NCBI RefSeq assembly: GCF_900111275.1
Contig: NZ_FOGR01000010.1
Coordinates: forward strand, 104,445-168,444
Direction: 5' to 3'
Source: Rhizobium sp. NFR03
GTDB lineage: Bacteria; Pseudomonadota; Alphaproteobacteria; Rhizobiales; Rhizobiaceae
Length of the DNA: 64,000 bases
In this document: piece after piece, positions 28,037 to 37,327 of the stretch
Position numbering within the stretch: the stretch's first letter is position 1
How the letters are laid out: each line of letters opens with the position of its first letter
Notes under the pieces: generated by a model
The model's input: only the letters and a program-made list of their open reading frames with translations
Told to the model about the DNA's origin: nothing
The model's database searches: none
Made by a program: the position numbers and the translations under genes

Positions 28037-29215
28037 ATGACTGCGACGACAAGCATTCGCTCGCTTTCGATTTATCCTTTCTTGCTGGTGCTATTCATAG
28101 GCACAATTTGCAGTTCCATGGTTGGGTCTTTCATGGCTTATTACATTGTGGAGGGGTTGGGGCGAGCACCTTGGACAATCAGCCTCTACGCGGCCGGTGT
28201 CACCGTTCTTGGCATCATCTGCACCCGCACTTTTGGTCGATGGCTGGATGCTGGAGTTGCACCTTTTCCGCTGATTGGGGCAGCACTTGGGGGTTATCTT
28301 CTTGCCACCACTGCCTTGTCGATTTCACCGTCCTTCTGGATCGTTCTGAGCTTTGGCGTGCTTGGCTTTGGCCTCAGCAGTAGTGCCGTGTCTACCATGT
28401 TCAGCCTCGGGGCAGTCGTCGCAGAACGTTGTATGATGCCGCGTGGTCGGTCCAATGCCTTCCTACGCGCCACGGTATCAACTGCCTGGATGGTAGGTCC
28501 AGCGATGGCGTTCCTCTTTTCGGAGCGCTTTGGTGAAGCTGCCGTTTTCAAGCTCGCTTTGGTACTCGCAATCATTTGGGCATTGATGTGGTGGAGGATT
28601 ATACCGCGTGAAATGACACTTCGCCCGAGAACAGGCTCAGTGGAGTCAGCTTCTATCCGGAAGCCTGATGGCTTGTGGTTGGCCGCCGTATTCGTTTTCT
28701 GTCTGTCTTCGGCCCACTCGCTGACATTCAGCGCCCTGCCGCTGTTCTACGTAAGGGAAGTCGGGCTGCCAGGCGATGCGCCCGGCATGGCCTTCAGCAT
28801 GAAGACCTTCGTGGAGGTCTTTGCGATCTTTACAACGCCTATGATCATTTCCCGTTTCGGTCTGAAGGGCCCACTTGTCGTGGTGGCGCTGATGGCCACC
28901 GTGACGATCCTGCTGATTTCATATGTGCAAACCTACCCGCAGATGCTGGCAGGTGCGGCCTTGGAGGGACTGTATTATGGCCTCTATGCCAGCATTGGCA
29001 TTAGTTTTATGCAATCTTTCTCTGGTAATCGCCCGGCGCAAGCTACCGCGCTGTACTGGAATGTCCTGAGTGTCAGCGGCATTCTCGCAGGCCCCGCAAC
29101 CGGCCTTATAGCGCAAGCTTACAATTTCCGAACCGTTGTTCTGGTGGCCTCGGCAGTGGCTGCTTTTGCTGCCCTTCTACTTTTCGGGTCAATGCTTCGT
29201 CAGCACTTACGATGA
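28037..29215 (+). CDS. MFS transporter, sugar-efflux (SetA-like) type
   Basis: 392 residues, twelve membrane segments in two six-helix halves with a loop near residues 195-215. The sequence pattern (FLRATVSTAWMVGPA, FSMKTFVEVFAI) resembles the SetA/SetB sugar-efflux subgroup. Substrate is not determined. Codon use and base composition look less GC-biased than the flanking genes, and it sits alone between repeats, which suggests later acquisition. Confidence 0.8.
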   Translation: MTATTSIRSLSIYPFLLVLFIGTICSSMVGSFMAYYIVEGLGRAPWTISLYAAGVTVLGIICTRTFGRWLDAGVAPFPLIGAALGGYLLATTALSISPSFWIVLSFGVLGFGLSSSAVSTMFSLGAVVAERCMMPRGRSNAFLRATVSTAWMVGPAMAFLFSERFGEAAVFKLALVLAIIWALMWWRIIPREMTLRPRTGSVESASIRKPDGLWLAAVFVFCLSSAHSLTFSALPLFYVREVGLPGDAPGMAFSMKTFVEVFAIFTTPMIISRFGLKGPLVVVALMATVTILLISYVQTYPQMLAGAALEGLYYGLYASIGISFMQSFSGNRPAQATALYWNVLSVSGILAGPATGLIAQAYNFRTVVLVASAVAAFAALLLFGSMLRQHLR

Positions 29216-29369
29216 ACTGAAGCCTTGTAGAGGCTGATTCTCAGCTGAGAAAGCACCCTAGATCAGCGACGTAAACGTCGTCTGAAAGCTCCGGGAACTT
29301 GATGTCTCCCAAACGCCTAAGAAGCCCTCGTCTTATCACCTTTAAGCCGATTCATTGCATACCCTGGTC

Positions 29370-30923
29370 CTACAGTTTATCGCTCAAGGTCTTGATGGTC
29401 TTGAGATCCTCTCGGAAGCGGTCGATCTCTTCGCGTTTGCGCCCTTCGTCGGGGATGCGCAGGAGGTAGGAGGGGTGGACGGTGGTGTAGAGCGTGCGCC
29501 CGTCGTCGAGATCGACCTTGCGGCTTCGGTAGTCGCCCAGGCGCTCGGCATGGTCCATGACGGAGGTCAGCGCCGTCGCGCCCATCGCGACCACGAGTTT
29601 CGGCTGGATCAGGTCGAGTTCCAGCTTGAGCCACCAGCGACAGGCGCGGATTTCGCCCATATTGGGCTTCTGGTGGATGCGGCGCTTGCCGCGCGGCTCG
29701 TATTTGAAATGCTTCACCGCATTGGTGACATAGGCCGTCTTGCGATCGAGATCGACTTCGCCGGCAATCGTGTCGAACATCTTGCCGGCAGGGCCGACGA
29801 ACGGCCGGCCGGCGAGGTCCTCCTGATCGCCCGGCTGCTCGCCGACGAACATCACTTTCGCATCGTCGGGACCTTCGCCGAAGACGGTCTGCGTCGCCTT
29901 GCAGTAGAGCGGACAGCGGGTGCAGTCGCGCGCGTCCGCCCGTGCCGCATCCAGCGTGCCGGGACGGGCGGTGTTTTCCTCGCTCTTCGGCATGGCGGCT
30001 TCGCGCACCTTCGCGTGGAAGGCCGGCGGGTCTTTCATCGCCTGTTTCGCCATTGCCCGCACCTTCTCCTCCGCACCGGCGATCAGGCCGGGGATGAGTT
30101 CGGCTTCGGGAAGGTTCTTCCAGTATTTCTTCGGCATTTCCGACTGCATCGCTTTCACCTTGAGCCGCGCCGGATTGAAGATATTGCTGTAATAGGTGCG
30201 CCAGAGCGTATCCGCGTCATCGGTCAGCTTGGGATCGTCCGCCGGCTCGGACGTCACCGTCAGCGTGGTTCCATCCCAGGCGGCGGATCCTTTTGGCGTG
30301 GCGATGATCCAGTCCATGTCGGTGAAACGCCGCTGGAAGAAAAGAGCAACGCGGGCGACGATGAAATGATCCGGCTCGAACCAGGCGAAAAATCGCCGAC
30401 GGCCGATCGTCATGCTGCCCGGCTCCAGAGAGACGGGGCGGGCAATGACCTCCATTACGTCCGTTGCCGGCGCGCCTGTCGTCGGTGTATCGGCGCCGAT
30501 CTCCTTGAAGCGCACGAAGGCCTTCATCTTGTGGCTGTCGCGCCGAACGGATTTCTCCATGGCATTGAGCCGGACGACATCCGCGTCGGAGACGATGTCG
30601 AGCAGGTTACGCTCGGCCTGCAGACGCCAGAGCGTGCGATAGAGAAGACCGAAACGTCCGGGATCGGAGTGGCAGATCACGGTTTCGGCAAGCGTCATGA
30701 AGGCGCGGGGGACGGTGATGTCGCGCTGCGCTTCCTCCGGTTTCCGCTCCGCCGGCACAGGGTCGGCAAACAGATCGGTGGTTCCGTGTTTCTCGCGCCA
30801 GTCCACGGCTGTCGGCAGCGTTCCCGCGACCAGCAGCCGGCGCGCGGCATCCCGCCACTCGCCGAAATCGCCCTTGCCGTCGAGCGTGACGGTTTGCCTC
30901 TCGAGGCCCGGCGACGGCATCAC
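29370..30923 (-). CDS. udgX: DUF4130 - UdgX-type uracil-DNA glycosylase fusion
   Basis: 517 residues. The N-terminal half (about 1-250) is the DUF4130 putative DNA-metabolism domain. The C-terminal half is a UDG fold with the Fe-S-type CTRCPLY (about residue 337), GEQPGDQEDLAGRPFVGPAG and the UdgX-specific GKRRIHQKP loop. In characterised UdgX the His of the KRRIH loop bonds covalently to the abasic site, so the protein stays on uracil-containing DNA and does not turn over. The start overlaps the radical-SAM stop by 4 bases and shares its LexA box. What the DUF4130 half does is not known. Confidence 0.9.
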   Translation of the reverse strand: MMPSPGLERQTVTLDGKGDFGEWRDAARRLLVAGTLPTAVDWREKHGTTDLFADPVPAERKPEEAQRDITVPRAFMTLAETVICHSDPGRFGLLYRTLWRLQAERNLLDIVSDADVVRLNAMEKSVRRDSHKMKAFVRFKEIGADTPTTGAPATDVMEVIARPVSLEPGSMTIGRRRFFAWFEPDHFIVARVALFFQRRFTDMDWIIATPKGSAAWDGTTLTVTSEPADDPKLTDDADTLWRTYYSNIFNPARLKVKAMQSEMPKKYWKNLPEAELIPGLIAGAEEKVRAMAKQAMKDPPAFHAKVREAAMPKSEENTARPGTLDAARADARDCTRCPLYCKATQTVFGEGPDDAKVMFVGEQPGDQEDLAGRPFVGPAGKMFDTIAGEVDLDRKTAYVTNAVKHFKYEPRGKRRIHQKPNMGEIRACRWWLKLELDLIQPKLVVAMGATALTSVMDHAERLGDYRSRKVDLDDGRTLYTTVHPSYLLRIPDEGRKREEIDRFREDLKTIKTLSDKL

Positions 30924-32152
30924 AGAAGGACCAGTTGTTCCGGTTTCGGTTCGAACATGGTGCGCAGGTCCGGCCGGTCGATAAGGCGCGACGGCGTCCA
31001 GCCCTCGGCGATGATGAAGGCCTGCACCTTTTTCAGCGAAACCTTGAGACGCACGAGGTCTTCCAGCCGCAGGGTGCGATGCCTGCGGGCGGTGAGGATG
31101 GCGCGGACGATCTTCGTACCGAAACCGGGCACGCGGAGAAGCATCTCGCGATCCGCCTTGTTGATATCGACGGGAAAGCGATGTCGGTTGGAGAGCGCCC
31201 AGGCGAGCTTCGGATCGAGATCGAGGTCGAGCATGCCATCCGGCTGGTCGCGCGTGATCTCGTCGATGCCGAACCCATAGAAGCGGTAAAGCCAGTCAGC
31301 CTGATAGAGCCGGTGCTCGCGCATCAAAGGCGGCTTGACGAGAGGCAGGTTGCGGGATGCATCCGGAATGGGGCTGAAGGCAGAGTAATAGACGCGGCGC
31401 AGGCCGTAGCTACCGTAAAGCCGGGCGCTGGTGCCGAGAATCACACTGTCGTTTGCCTGATCGGCACCGACGATCATCTGCGTGCTCTGGCCGGCGGGCG
31501 CAAAGCGCCGGGTGCGCTTGGTCTGGAGTGTCGGGTCGCGCATTTCCTCGATCTTCAGGCGAAGATCGCCCATCGATTTGCGAATGCCGTCCGGCCGTTT
31601 TTCCGGCGCATAGCGCGTCAGCCCGGCATCCGTCGGCAGTTCGATATTGATCGACAGGCGATCCGCATAAAGTCCGGCTTCCTCGATCAGCGCCGGGGAC
31701 GCCTCGGGGATCGACTTCAGGTGGATGTAGCCGCGGAAATTATGCGTGACGCGCAACTCGCGTGCGATGCGCACCATCTCTTCCATCGTGTGATCGGACG
31801 AGCGGATGATGCCGGAGGACAGGAACAGGCCTTCGATGTAGTTGCGCCGATAGAACTCGAGCGTCAGCCACACCACTTCCTCGACCGAAAAGCGTGCACG
31901 CTCCACATTGCTGGATGACCGGTTGATGCAGTAGGCGCAATCGTAGATGCAGAAATTCGTCATCAAAATCTTGAGCAGGGAAATGCATCGCCCGTCCGGC
32001 GCATAGGCATGACAGATGCCGGATCCCTCCGTAGAGCCAAGACCGCCGCTGGCCGACGAATTGCGTTTCGTCGTTCCGCTGGAGGCGCAGGACGCATCGT
32101 ATTTGGCGGCATCTGAGAGGATGGCCAAACGCTCTTTCAGCGATTTCTTCAT
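30920..32152 (-). CDS. Putative DNA modification/repair radical SAM protein
   Basis: 410 residues. The radical SAM cluster motif is C-x3-C-x2-C in NFCIYDCAYC (about residue 67), preceded by the family-typical CHAYAPDGRCISLLK. A C-terminal helix-hairpin-helix (NKADREMLLRVPGFGTKIV, about 335) predicts DNA binding. The family is consistently paired with DUF4130/UdgX proteins, but its reaction is unknown. A perfect LexA box lies 3 bases before the start codon, placing the operon in the SOS regulon. Confidence 0.9.
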   Translation of the reverse strand: MKKSLKERLAILSDAAKYDASCASSGTTKRNSSASGGLGSTEGSGICHAYAPDGRCISLLKILMTNFCIYDCAYCINRSSSNVERARFSVEEVVWLTLEFYRRNYIEGLFLSSGIIRSSDHTMEEMVRIARELRVTHNFRGYIHLKSIPEASPALIEEAGLYADRLSINIELPTDAGLTRYAPEKRPDGIRKSMGDLRLKIEEMRDPTLQTKRTRRFAPAGQSTQMIVGADQANDSVILGTSARLYGSYGLRRVYYSAFSPIPDASRNLPLVKPPLMREHRLYQADWLYRFYGFGIDEITRDQPDGMLDLDLDPKLAWALSNRHRFPVDINKADREMLLRVPGFGTKIVRAILTARRHRTLRLEDLVRLKVSLKKVQAFIIAEGWTPSRLIDRPDLRTMFEPKPEQLVLL

Positions 32153-32155
32153 ATT

Positions 32156-32170
32156 GTTCTACATATGTTC
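32156..32170 (-). promoter_or_regulatory. LexA (SOS) box for the radical-SAM/UdgX operon
   Basis: GTTC (32156-32159), 7 bases, GTTC (32167-32170): an exact match to the alphaproteobacterial LexA motif GTTC-N7-GTTC, read as GAAC-N7-GAAC toward the operon. Placed just before the ATG, it would block transcription or early elongation. Confidence 0.88.
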
Positions 32171-32397
32171 TTTTGCTGCTCGCGTCAATGTTGTGTGCGT
32201 TGATGGTTTCGGTTTTCGAATCTGCAGCCTGCCTGGAATCAGGCGGTTGGCAATGTCACGGATGTTTTTTCGGAACGATCGGTGGGGCGCCTCGTTAATA
32301 CGGCGAACCCGTCATGACATTCGCGTCTGATATCGCCGACCAAAGAGGTTGGGGATGATTAGTGACACGATACCGAGATACAGCAAGGAACAGGCTC

Positions 32398-32958
32398 ATG
32401 CCTTCTATCAAGGAATCCAAAATTCTCATTCTCGCCACGGATGGCTACGAACGGTCTGAACTGCGCGTTCCCTATGACAGCCTGAAAAAGCAGGGCGCGA
32501 CCGTAAAGATTGCATCGATCGGCAAGACCAGCATCAAGAGCTGGGACGAAAAGGATTGGGGCGACAGCGTCGACGTCGATCTCGAAGCCAAGGACGTGAA
32601 AATCGAGGACTTCGATGCGCTCGTTCTGCCGGGCGGCCAGATCAACCCCGACAAGCTGCGCGTTGAAGACGAAGCGTTGCGGATCGTTCGTGACTTCGTG
32701 TCGTCCGGCAAGGTCGTCGCCGCCATCTGCCATGCACCTTGGTTGCTGGTCGAAGCAGGCGCAATCAAGGGGCGGAAGGTCACGTCCTACAAATCGATCA
32801 AGACGGATGTCGTCAATGCCGGCGGCCTGTGGTCGGATGAAGCCGTGGTGACCGACAAGGGTATCATCACCTCCCGCAATCCCGGCGATCTCGATGCCTT
32901 CGTGGCGAAGATCGTCGAGGAAGTGGAAGAAGGCCGTCACGACCGCAAGGCTGCCTGA
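32398..32958 (+). CDS. DJ-1/PfpI family protein (YhbO-type deglycase/protease)
   Basis: 186 residues from ATG 32398 with AAGGA upstream. DJ-1 fold with the catalytic nucleophile Cys in VVAAICHAPWLL (about residue 119) and the glutamine-amidotransferase-like Glu near residue 20. PfpI/YhbO proteins protect against stress, reported as removing methylglyoxal adducts from protein and nucleotides. A terminator follows. It is not obviously under the nearby LexA box, which faces the other way. Confidence 0.88.
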   Translation: MPSIKESKILILATDGYERSELRVPYDSLKKQGATVKIASIGKTSIKSWDEKDWGDSVDVDLEAKDVKIEDFDALVLPGGQINPDKLRVEDEALRIVRDFVSSGKVVAAICHAPWLLVEAGAIKGRKVTSYKSIKTDVVNAGGLWSDEAVVTDKGIITSRNPGDLDAFVAKIVEEVEEGRHDRKAA

Positions 32959-32982
32959 GGCCCTTTTCCGCAAGACATTTTC

Positions 32983-33016
32983 GACCGGCTCCATCCAGCG
33001 ATGGGGCCGGTTTTTT
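32983..33016 (+). terminator. Rho-independent terminator after the PfpI gene
   Basis: ACCGGCTCCATC (from 32984) folds onto GATGGGGCCGGT (ending 33011) with one mismatch, and a T-run (33011-33016) follows. It is 25 bases past the stop. Confidence 0.85.
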
Positions 33017-33043
33017 CGTGTCGAGCGACAGGAGCGTTCTCAC

Positions 33044-33997
33044 ATGCCGCGTGAGACTTGCGAAGATGAGATGAGACAGGCACAACATGGCATGATGTCC
33101 CTGTCCGATCGCCATCCCGTCCGTCTCCGTCGCTCGGTGCTCTGCGTTCCAGCCGACAACGAGCGCGCACTTGCCAAAGTGTCGAGCCTGTCACCCGATG
33201 CCGTGATCTACGATCTGGAGGACGCGGTGCTTCCGGAGCGCAAGGCCGATGCGCGCCATGCGCTGGTGCGCCATCTGGCGGATGTTGCGATTGGCATCGA
33301 GCGAATCGTCCGTATCAACAGTCTTGCCTCGGGTTTTGGCGAGGCGGATCTCGAAGCGCTGTCCGCCTGCAGGTTCGATGCCGTTCTATTGCCGAAGGTG
33401 GAAGGGCCACGCGATATTCTCGACATTGCCGAAGGGTTGGATGAGGGCAACGGTCCGGAAGACTTGCGGCTCTGGGCGATGATCGAGACGCCGAGGGGCG
33501 TTCTCAATGTGGCGGCGATCGCCGAGGCCGGACGCACGCGGGGCGGGCGGCTCGATTGTCTCATCCCCGGCCTCAACGATCTGCGCAAGGAAACCGGCGT
33601 TGCCGCTCTTCCCGGGCGAGGCTACCTCGTGCCCTGGCTCATGCAGATCCTGCTTGCAGGACGTGGCAGCGGGCTCGATGTTCTCGACGCCGTCTTCAAC
33701 GATATCAGCGATGCCGACGGCTTCGCGCAGGAATGCGCGGCGGGACGCGACATGGGGTTTGATGGAAAGATGCTGATTCATCCGCAGCAGATCGCGCCGG
33801 CCAATTCCGCATTCGGTCCCTCCGTTCAGGATGAGGCGGAGGCTCTGGAGATCGTCGCGGCCTTTGCTCATCCGGACAATGCAGGCAGGTCGGTCATCGT
33901 CCACAAGGGCAAAATGGTCGAAGCCTTGCATCTCGAACAGGCGATGACCTGTCTTGCAAAGGTCGAGGCCATCAGAAACAAAGGAATGCAGCTGTGA
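33044..33997 (+). CDS. HpcH/HpaI aldolase/citrate lyase (CitE-like) family protein
   Basis: 317 residues from ATG 33044 (GGAG 9 bases upstream); another ATG at 33092 is possible. TIM-barrel CitE motifs: RRSVLCVPADNERAL, VIYDLEDAVLPERK with the Mg-binding acids, LPKVEG, MIETPRG and GFDGKMLIHPQQI. Members are stand-alone CoA-ester lyases (malyl-, citramalyl- or related CoA). No citrate lyase alpha or gamma subunit is nearby, so true citrate lyase is unlikely. Stop overlaps the following gene's GTG. Confidence 0.87.
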   Translation: MPRETCEDEMRQAQHGMMSLSDRHPVRLRRSVLCVPADNERALAKVSSLSPDAVIYDLEDAVLPERKADARHALVRHLADVAIGIERIVRINSLASGFGEADLEALSACRFDAVLLPKVEGPRDILDIAEGLDEGNGPEDLRLWAMIETPRGVLNVAAIAEAGRTRGGRLDCLIPGLNDLRKETGVAALPGRGYLVPWLMQILLAGRGSGLDVLDAVFNDISDADGFAQECAAGRDMGFDGKMLIHPQQIAPANSAFGPSVQDEAEALEIVAAFAHPDNAGRSVIVHKGKMVEALHLEQAMTCLAKVEAIRNKGMQL

Positions 33998-34200
33998 AAC
34001 TCTACCGCTTTCTCACCGGCCCTGACGATGCGAGCTTCTGTCATAAGGTGACGGCCGCCCTCAACAAGGGCTGGCATCTTCATGGCTCGCCGACCTACAC
34101 GTTCAATGCCGATGCACAGGTCATGCAGTGCGGCCAGGCCGTGGTGAAGGATGTCGAGGGCAAGGACTACGTGCCGGACATGAAGCTGTCCGAGCAGTAG
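33994..34200 (+). CDS. DUF1737 small protein
   Basis: 68 residues from a GTG overlapping the previous stop (GTGA). It begins KLYRFLTGPDDASFCHKV and has a KGWHLHGSPTYTFN core, which matches the DUF1737 family of short proteins. Function unknown; coupling to the CitE-like gene suggests joint expression only. Confidence 0.8.
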   Translation: MKLYRFLTGPDDASFCHKVTAALNKGWHLHGSPTYTFNADAQVMQCGQAVVKDVEGKDYVPDMKLSEQ

Positions 34201-34236
34201 ACAGAGGCCAAGGCTTCACATTCCCTGCGGCGGGTG

Positions 34237-34671
34237 CTACCCGCCGACATGCTCCACGCTCGCCTCGATACGCTCCATATCGTCGTCCGACAGGCCGAAG
34301 TGGTGACCGATCTCGTGGATCAGCACATGGGTGATGATGTCGCCCAGCGTTTCATCGTTTTCGGCCCAGTAATCGAGGATCGGCCGGCGATAGAGCGTGA
34401 TCCGGTTCGGCATCGTGCCGGTTTCCATGGTGAAACGCTCGCCGATACCACGACCCTCGAACAGGCCGAGCAGGTCGAACGGCGTTTCCAGCGCCATGTC
34501 CTCGAACACGTCGTCATCCGGAAAATCCTCGATCTCGATGATGAGGTCTGTGGCCAGCAGCCGGAATTCCTCGGGAAGATGCCCATAGGCTTCCAGCGTC
34601 AGGGATTCGAACGTGCTGATGGTCGGCGCATGACGTTCCCGCCAATCGTCGCTTTGGTCAATCCGGGCCAT
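34237..34671 (-). CDS. Minimal zincin-type metallopeptidase family protein
   Basis: 144 residues with the zinc motif HEIGHHFGLSDDDM near the C-terminus (about 123), preceded by RITLYRRPIL. This is the small one-domain metallopeptidase family of acidic cytosolic proteins found across Alphaproteobacteria. Activity is not established. It is convergent with DUF1737 and divergent from imuA. Confidence 0.85.
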   Translation of the reverse strand: MARIDQSDDWRERHAPTISTFESLTLEAYGHLPEEFRLLATDLIIEIEDFPDDDVFEDMALETPFDLLGLFEGRGIGERFTMETGTMPNRITLYRRPILDYWAENDETLGDIITHVLIHEIGHHFGLSDDDMERIEASVEHVGG

Positions 34672-34809
34672 GGATACTCCTTGTCCTTTTTATATAGCCA
34701 TTTTCCGGTTCATTTCGAGAAGCAATTCGCAATGTAAGGCGATTGTGCAGAAACTGCGGAATCTTTTCCCAACTGCGTTGACTCTTTTTTGAAGCTCTGG
34801 AATCAATAA

Positions 34810-34824
34810 GAACATATCAGGAAC
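34810..34824 (+). promoter_or_regulatory. LexA (SOS) box for imuA-imuB-dnaE2
   Basis: GAAC (34810-34813), 7 bases, GAAC (34821-34824): exact alphaproteobacterial LexA motif, ending 18 bases before the imuA ATG and just ahead of its AGGAG ribosome site. Confidence 0.9.
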
Positions 34825-34842
34825 GAATAGGAGCTGACTGCC

Positions 34843-35850
34843 ATGGCTGAAAACGCTGTGCCGCGGGAGACGGTGCTCGCCCTGCGCGACGCCATTGCCC
34901 GACTGGAACGAGACAGGCCATCCGGTTCCTGTCGTCCCACCTTCGAGACGGAGGGCGAACGTGCGGGATTTTCAGCGTCCGCGCGGTCTCTCGGCGGGCA
35001 GGATGTTGCCGGGCAGTGCAGGGCCAAGCAGTACAGGATCGAGCAGGGCGGGCAGGACGACGTGCTGCCGCTCGGCGTTCCCGACCTCGACCATGCGATG
35101 TCCGGCGGCCTGCCGCTGAAGGGTTTGAGCGAAATACGGGTGGCGGAAACGCGCGATGTCGGTGCCGCCACGGGGTTTACGCTCGGTCTTGCCGCCCTCT
35201 ACCAGACGCGGCGCAAAGCCCTCGGTGAACTCGGTCCCATCCTCTGGATCTCCGAGACCATGGCGGGAAAAGAGGCCGGCGAGCCTTACGGTGTCGGCCT
35301 TTCGCTTCTCGGGATCGATCTGCGTGCAGCGCTCTTCTCGCGGCCTCGCAACCTCCAGCAGGCGCTGTGGATTGCCGAGGCGGCGCTCGGGTTTTCCGTG
35401 TTTTCCGCCGTCATTCTGGAGATCCGCGGGAATCCGGCGCGTCTCGGGCTTCCCGAAAGCCGGCGGCTGCAATTGCGCTCGGTCGCCAGCGGCGTTCCGA
35501 TCTTTCTGCTCCGGCAGGCGGGCGAGGAGGAGTCGAGCAGCGCACATCTGCGCCTTCTCGTCCGTCCCGCTCCCGCCGCCCCATTCATGCTGCCCGATGG
35601 CACGATGCTTTCGACCGGCATCGGGCATCCCGCCTTTCACGTCGTTGCCGAGAAGACCCGGGCTTTTTCCCCTGTCGATGCCTACCTTGAATGGAGTTCC
35701 CATGCGCGCCGGTTCTACCCTCTCGACCCCGTCGCCGTCCCTCTTCCGGCCAACGCAGCGGATCCTGTCCCTGTCCTTTCCACATCTGTCGGCCGACAGG
35801 GTGGCACGCCGGCGGTGGGGCGCGTCGTGGCTTTCAAACGGGCGTCCTGA
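34843..35850 (+). CDS. imuA: Mutasome accessory protein ImuA
   Basis: 335 residues, RecA-like fold of the ImuA/SulA-related family. The stretch DVLPLGVPDLDHAMSGGLPLKGLSEI (starting near residue 71) corresponds to the N-terminal part of the RecA core, and a classical Walker A is not evident. AGGAG precedes the ATG. With ImuB and DnaE2 it forms the SOS-induced error-prone translesion mutasome. The end overlaps imuB by 149 bases. Confidence 0.9.
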   Translation: MAENAVPRETVLALRDAIARLERDRPSGSCRPTFETEGERAGFSASARSLGGQDVAGQCRAKQYRIEQGGQDDVLPLGVPDLDHAMSGGLPLKGLSEIRVAETRDVGAATGFTLGLAALYQTRRKALGELGPILWISETMAGKEAGEPYGVGLSLLGIDLRAALFSRPRNLQQALWIAEAALGFSVFSAVILEIRGNPARLGLPESRRLQLRSVASGVPIFLLRQAGEEESSSAHLRLLVRPAPAAPFMLPDGTMLSTGIGHPAFHVVAEKTRAFSPVDAYLEWSSHARRFYPLDPVAVPLPANAADPVPVLSTSVGRQGGTPAVGRVVAFKRAS

Positions 35851-37327
35851 TCACCCGCCGGTCGTGTTTTCCGACAAGGTCGAGAATGCCATGCGGATCG
35901 TGGCGCTCGACAGCGTTGCCGAGCGCCTGCGGCTGAAACGGGGACAGGGCGTGGCCGAAGCCCGCGCCATGCATCCGCAGATCGACGTGCTGCCAGCCGA
36001 CCCTGCCGCCGACAAGGCGTTTCTCTCGGCCCTCGCCGACTGGTGCGATCGCTACACGCCGCTGGTTGCCTATGCCGGTGTCGATGGGCTGGCGCTCGAC
36101 ATTACCGGCTGCACGCATCTGCATGGCGGGGAAAAGGCGCTGCTCGACGATGTCCTGTCACGCCTCTTTCAGCTGGGCGTCGAGGCGCGCGGAGCGATTG
36201 CCGCATCTCCCGGTCTTGCCTGGGCTCTCTCGCGATTTTCCAGTGCTCGGTTTTCCGATGACAACGTGATCGAGGCGGGAGAGGAGGCCGCAGCGCTCGG
36301 TCCCTTGCCCGTGACGGCGCTTCGACTGCCGGAAACATTGACGGACACGCTGATCCGGCTGGGCTTGACCCATGTCGCCGATCTCATGGAGGCGCCCCGG
36401 GCAGCACTTGCGCGCCGCTTCGGGCCGCTCGTCTTTCTCCGGCTCGACCAGGCGCTCGGACATGACGACGAGCCCCTGTCGCCGCGCCGGCCGGTAGCCG
36501 AGCTTTCGGTCGAGCGCCGGCTGCTCTCGCCGGTCTCGGGCGAGGACGATATTCTCGGGCTTGCGCTGCAGCTTGCCACAGGCCTCAAGACCAAGCTGGA
36601 GGAGCGGGGAGAGGGTGGGCGCCAGTTCGAGCTCCTGCTTTTTCGCGTCGATGGCAAGGTGTTCCGGCTGCTTGCCGGCACTTCGTCCCCGGTGCGGGAT
36701 CCAAAGCGGATCGCGGCGCTCTACAAGGAACGGCTTGCGGCTGTGCATGACGATCTGGATGCCGGCTACGGTTTCGAGATCCTGCGGCTCTGCGTCCTGA
36801 AAGTCGAGCCGATCACATCCATCCAGGACGATTTTTCCGGCCGTCCGGACCAGAGCCGGGCGCTTGCCGACTTTACCGATCGCGTTATCGCCCGCTTCGG
36901 AGAGGATGTGCTTTCGATCGTGGTTCTTGCCGCGAGCCACATCCCCGAGCGCGCAGCGAGCCTGCAGCCGGCAGGCAATGTCGTCGTTCCCGCCGCAAAG
37001 ATGCTGCAGGCGGAGGAATGGCCGATCGTGCCCGTGCGGCCGCTCCGCCTTCTGACCCATCCCGAACGGGTGGAGGTTCCCGCGGCCGATGTTCCCGACG
37101 GCGCGCCGGAGCGGTTCTTCTGGCGACGCACGGCCTACAGGGTCGCGCGGGCGGAAGGGCCTGAGCGCATTGCCGCGGAGTGGTGGATCGACGGTGAGGA
37201 TGCACCGACGCGCGACTATTTCCGCATCGAGGACGAGACCGGTCGCCGTTTCTGGATGTTTCGCAATGGCCTCTTCCAGCGCGAACGGATGCATCCCGAC
37301 TGGTTCATGCACGGTATTTTCGCATGA
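35702..37327 (+). CDS. imuB: Y-family polymerase-like mutasome protein ImuB
   Basis: 541 residues from ATG 35702, which has GGAG 5 bases upstream; translation before that would run inside imuA. The N-terminus [16 protein letters not shown] is typical of ImuB. The Y-family active-site motif S-x-D-E is changed to GVDG ([13 protein letters not shown], about 125), so it should not polymerise DNA. It is thought to bridge DnaE2 and the sliding clamp. Stop overlaps the dnaE2 start (ATGA). Confidence 0.92.
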   Translation: MRAGSTLSTPSPSLFRPTQRILSLSFPHLSADRVARRRWGASWLSNGRPDHPPVVFSDKVENAMRIVALDSVAERLRLKRGQGVAEARAMHPQIDVLPADPAADKAFLSALADWCDRYTPLVAYAGVDGLALDITGCTHLHGGEKALLDDVLSRLFQLGVEARGAIAASPGLAWALSRFSSARFSDDNVIEAGEEAAALGPLPVTALRLPETLTDTLIRLGLTHVADLMEAPRAALARRFGPLVFLRLDQALGHDDEPLSPRRPVAELSVERRLLSPVSGEDDILGLALQLATGLKTKLEERGEGGRQFELLLFRVDGKVFRLLAGTSSPVRDPKRIAALYKERLAAVHDDLDAGYGFEILRLCVLKVEPITSIQDDFSGRPDQSRALADFTDRVIARFGEDVLSIVVLAASHIPERAASLQPAGNVVVPAAKMLQAEEWPIVPVRPLRLLTHPERVEVPAADVPDGAPERFFWRRTAYRVARAEGPERIAAEWWIDGEDAPTRDYFRIEDETGRRFWMFRNGLFQRERMHPDWFMHGIFA

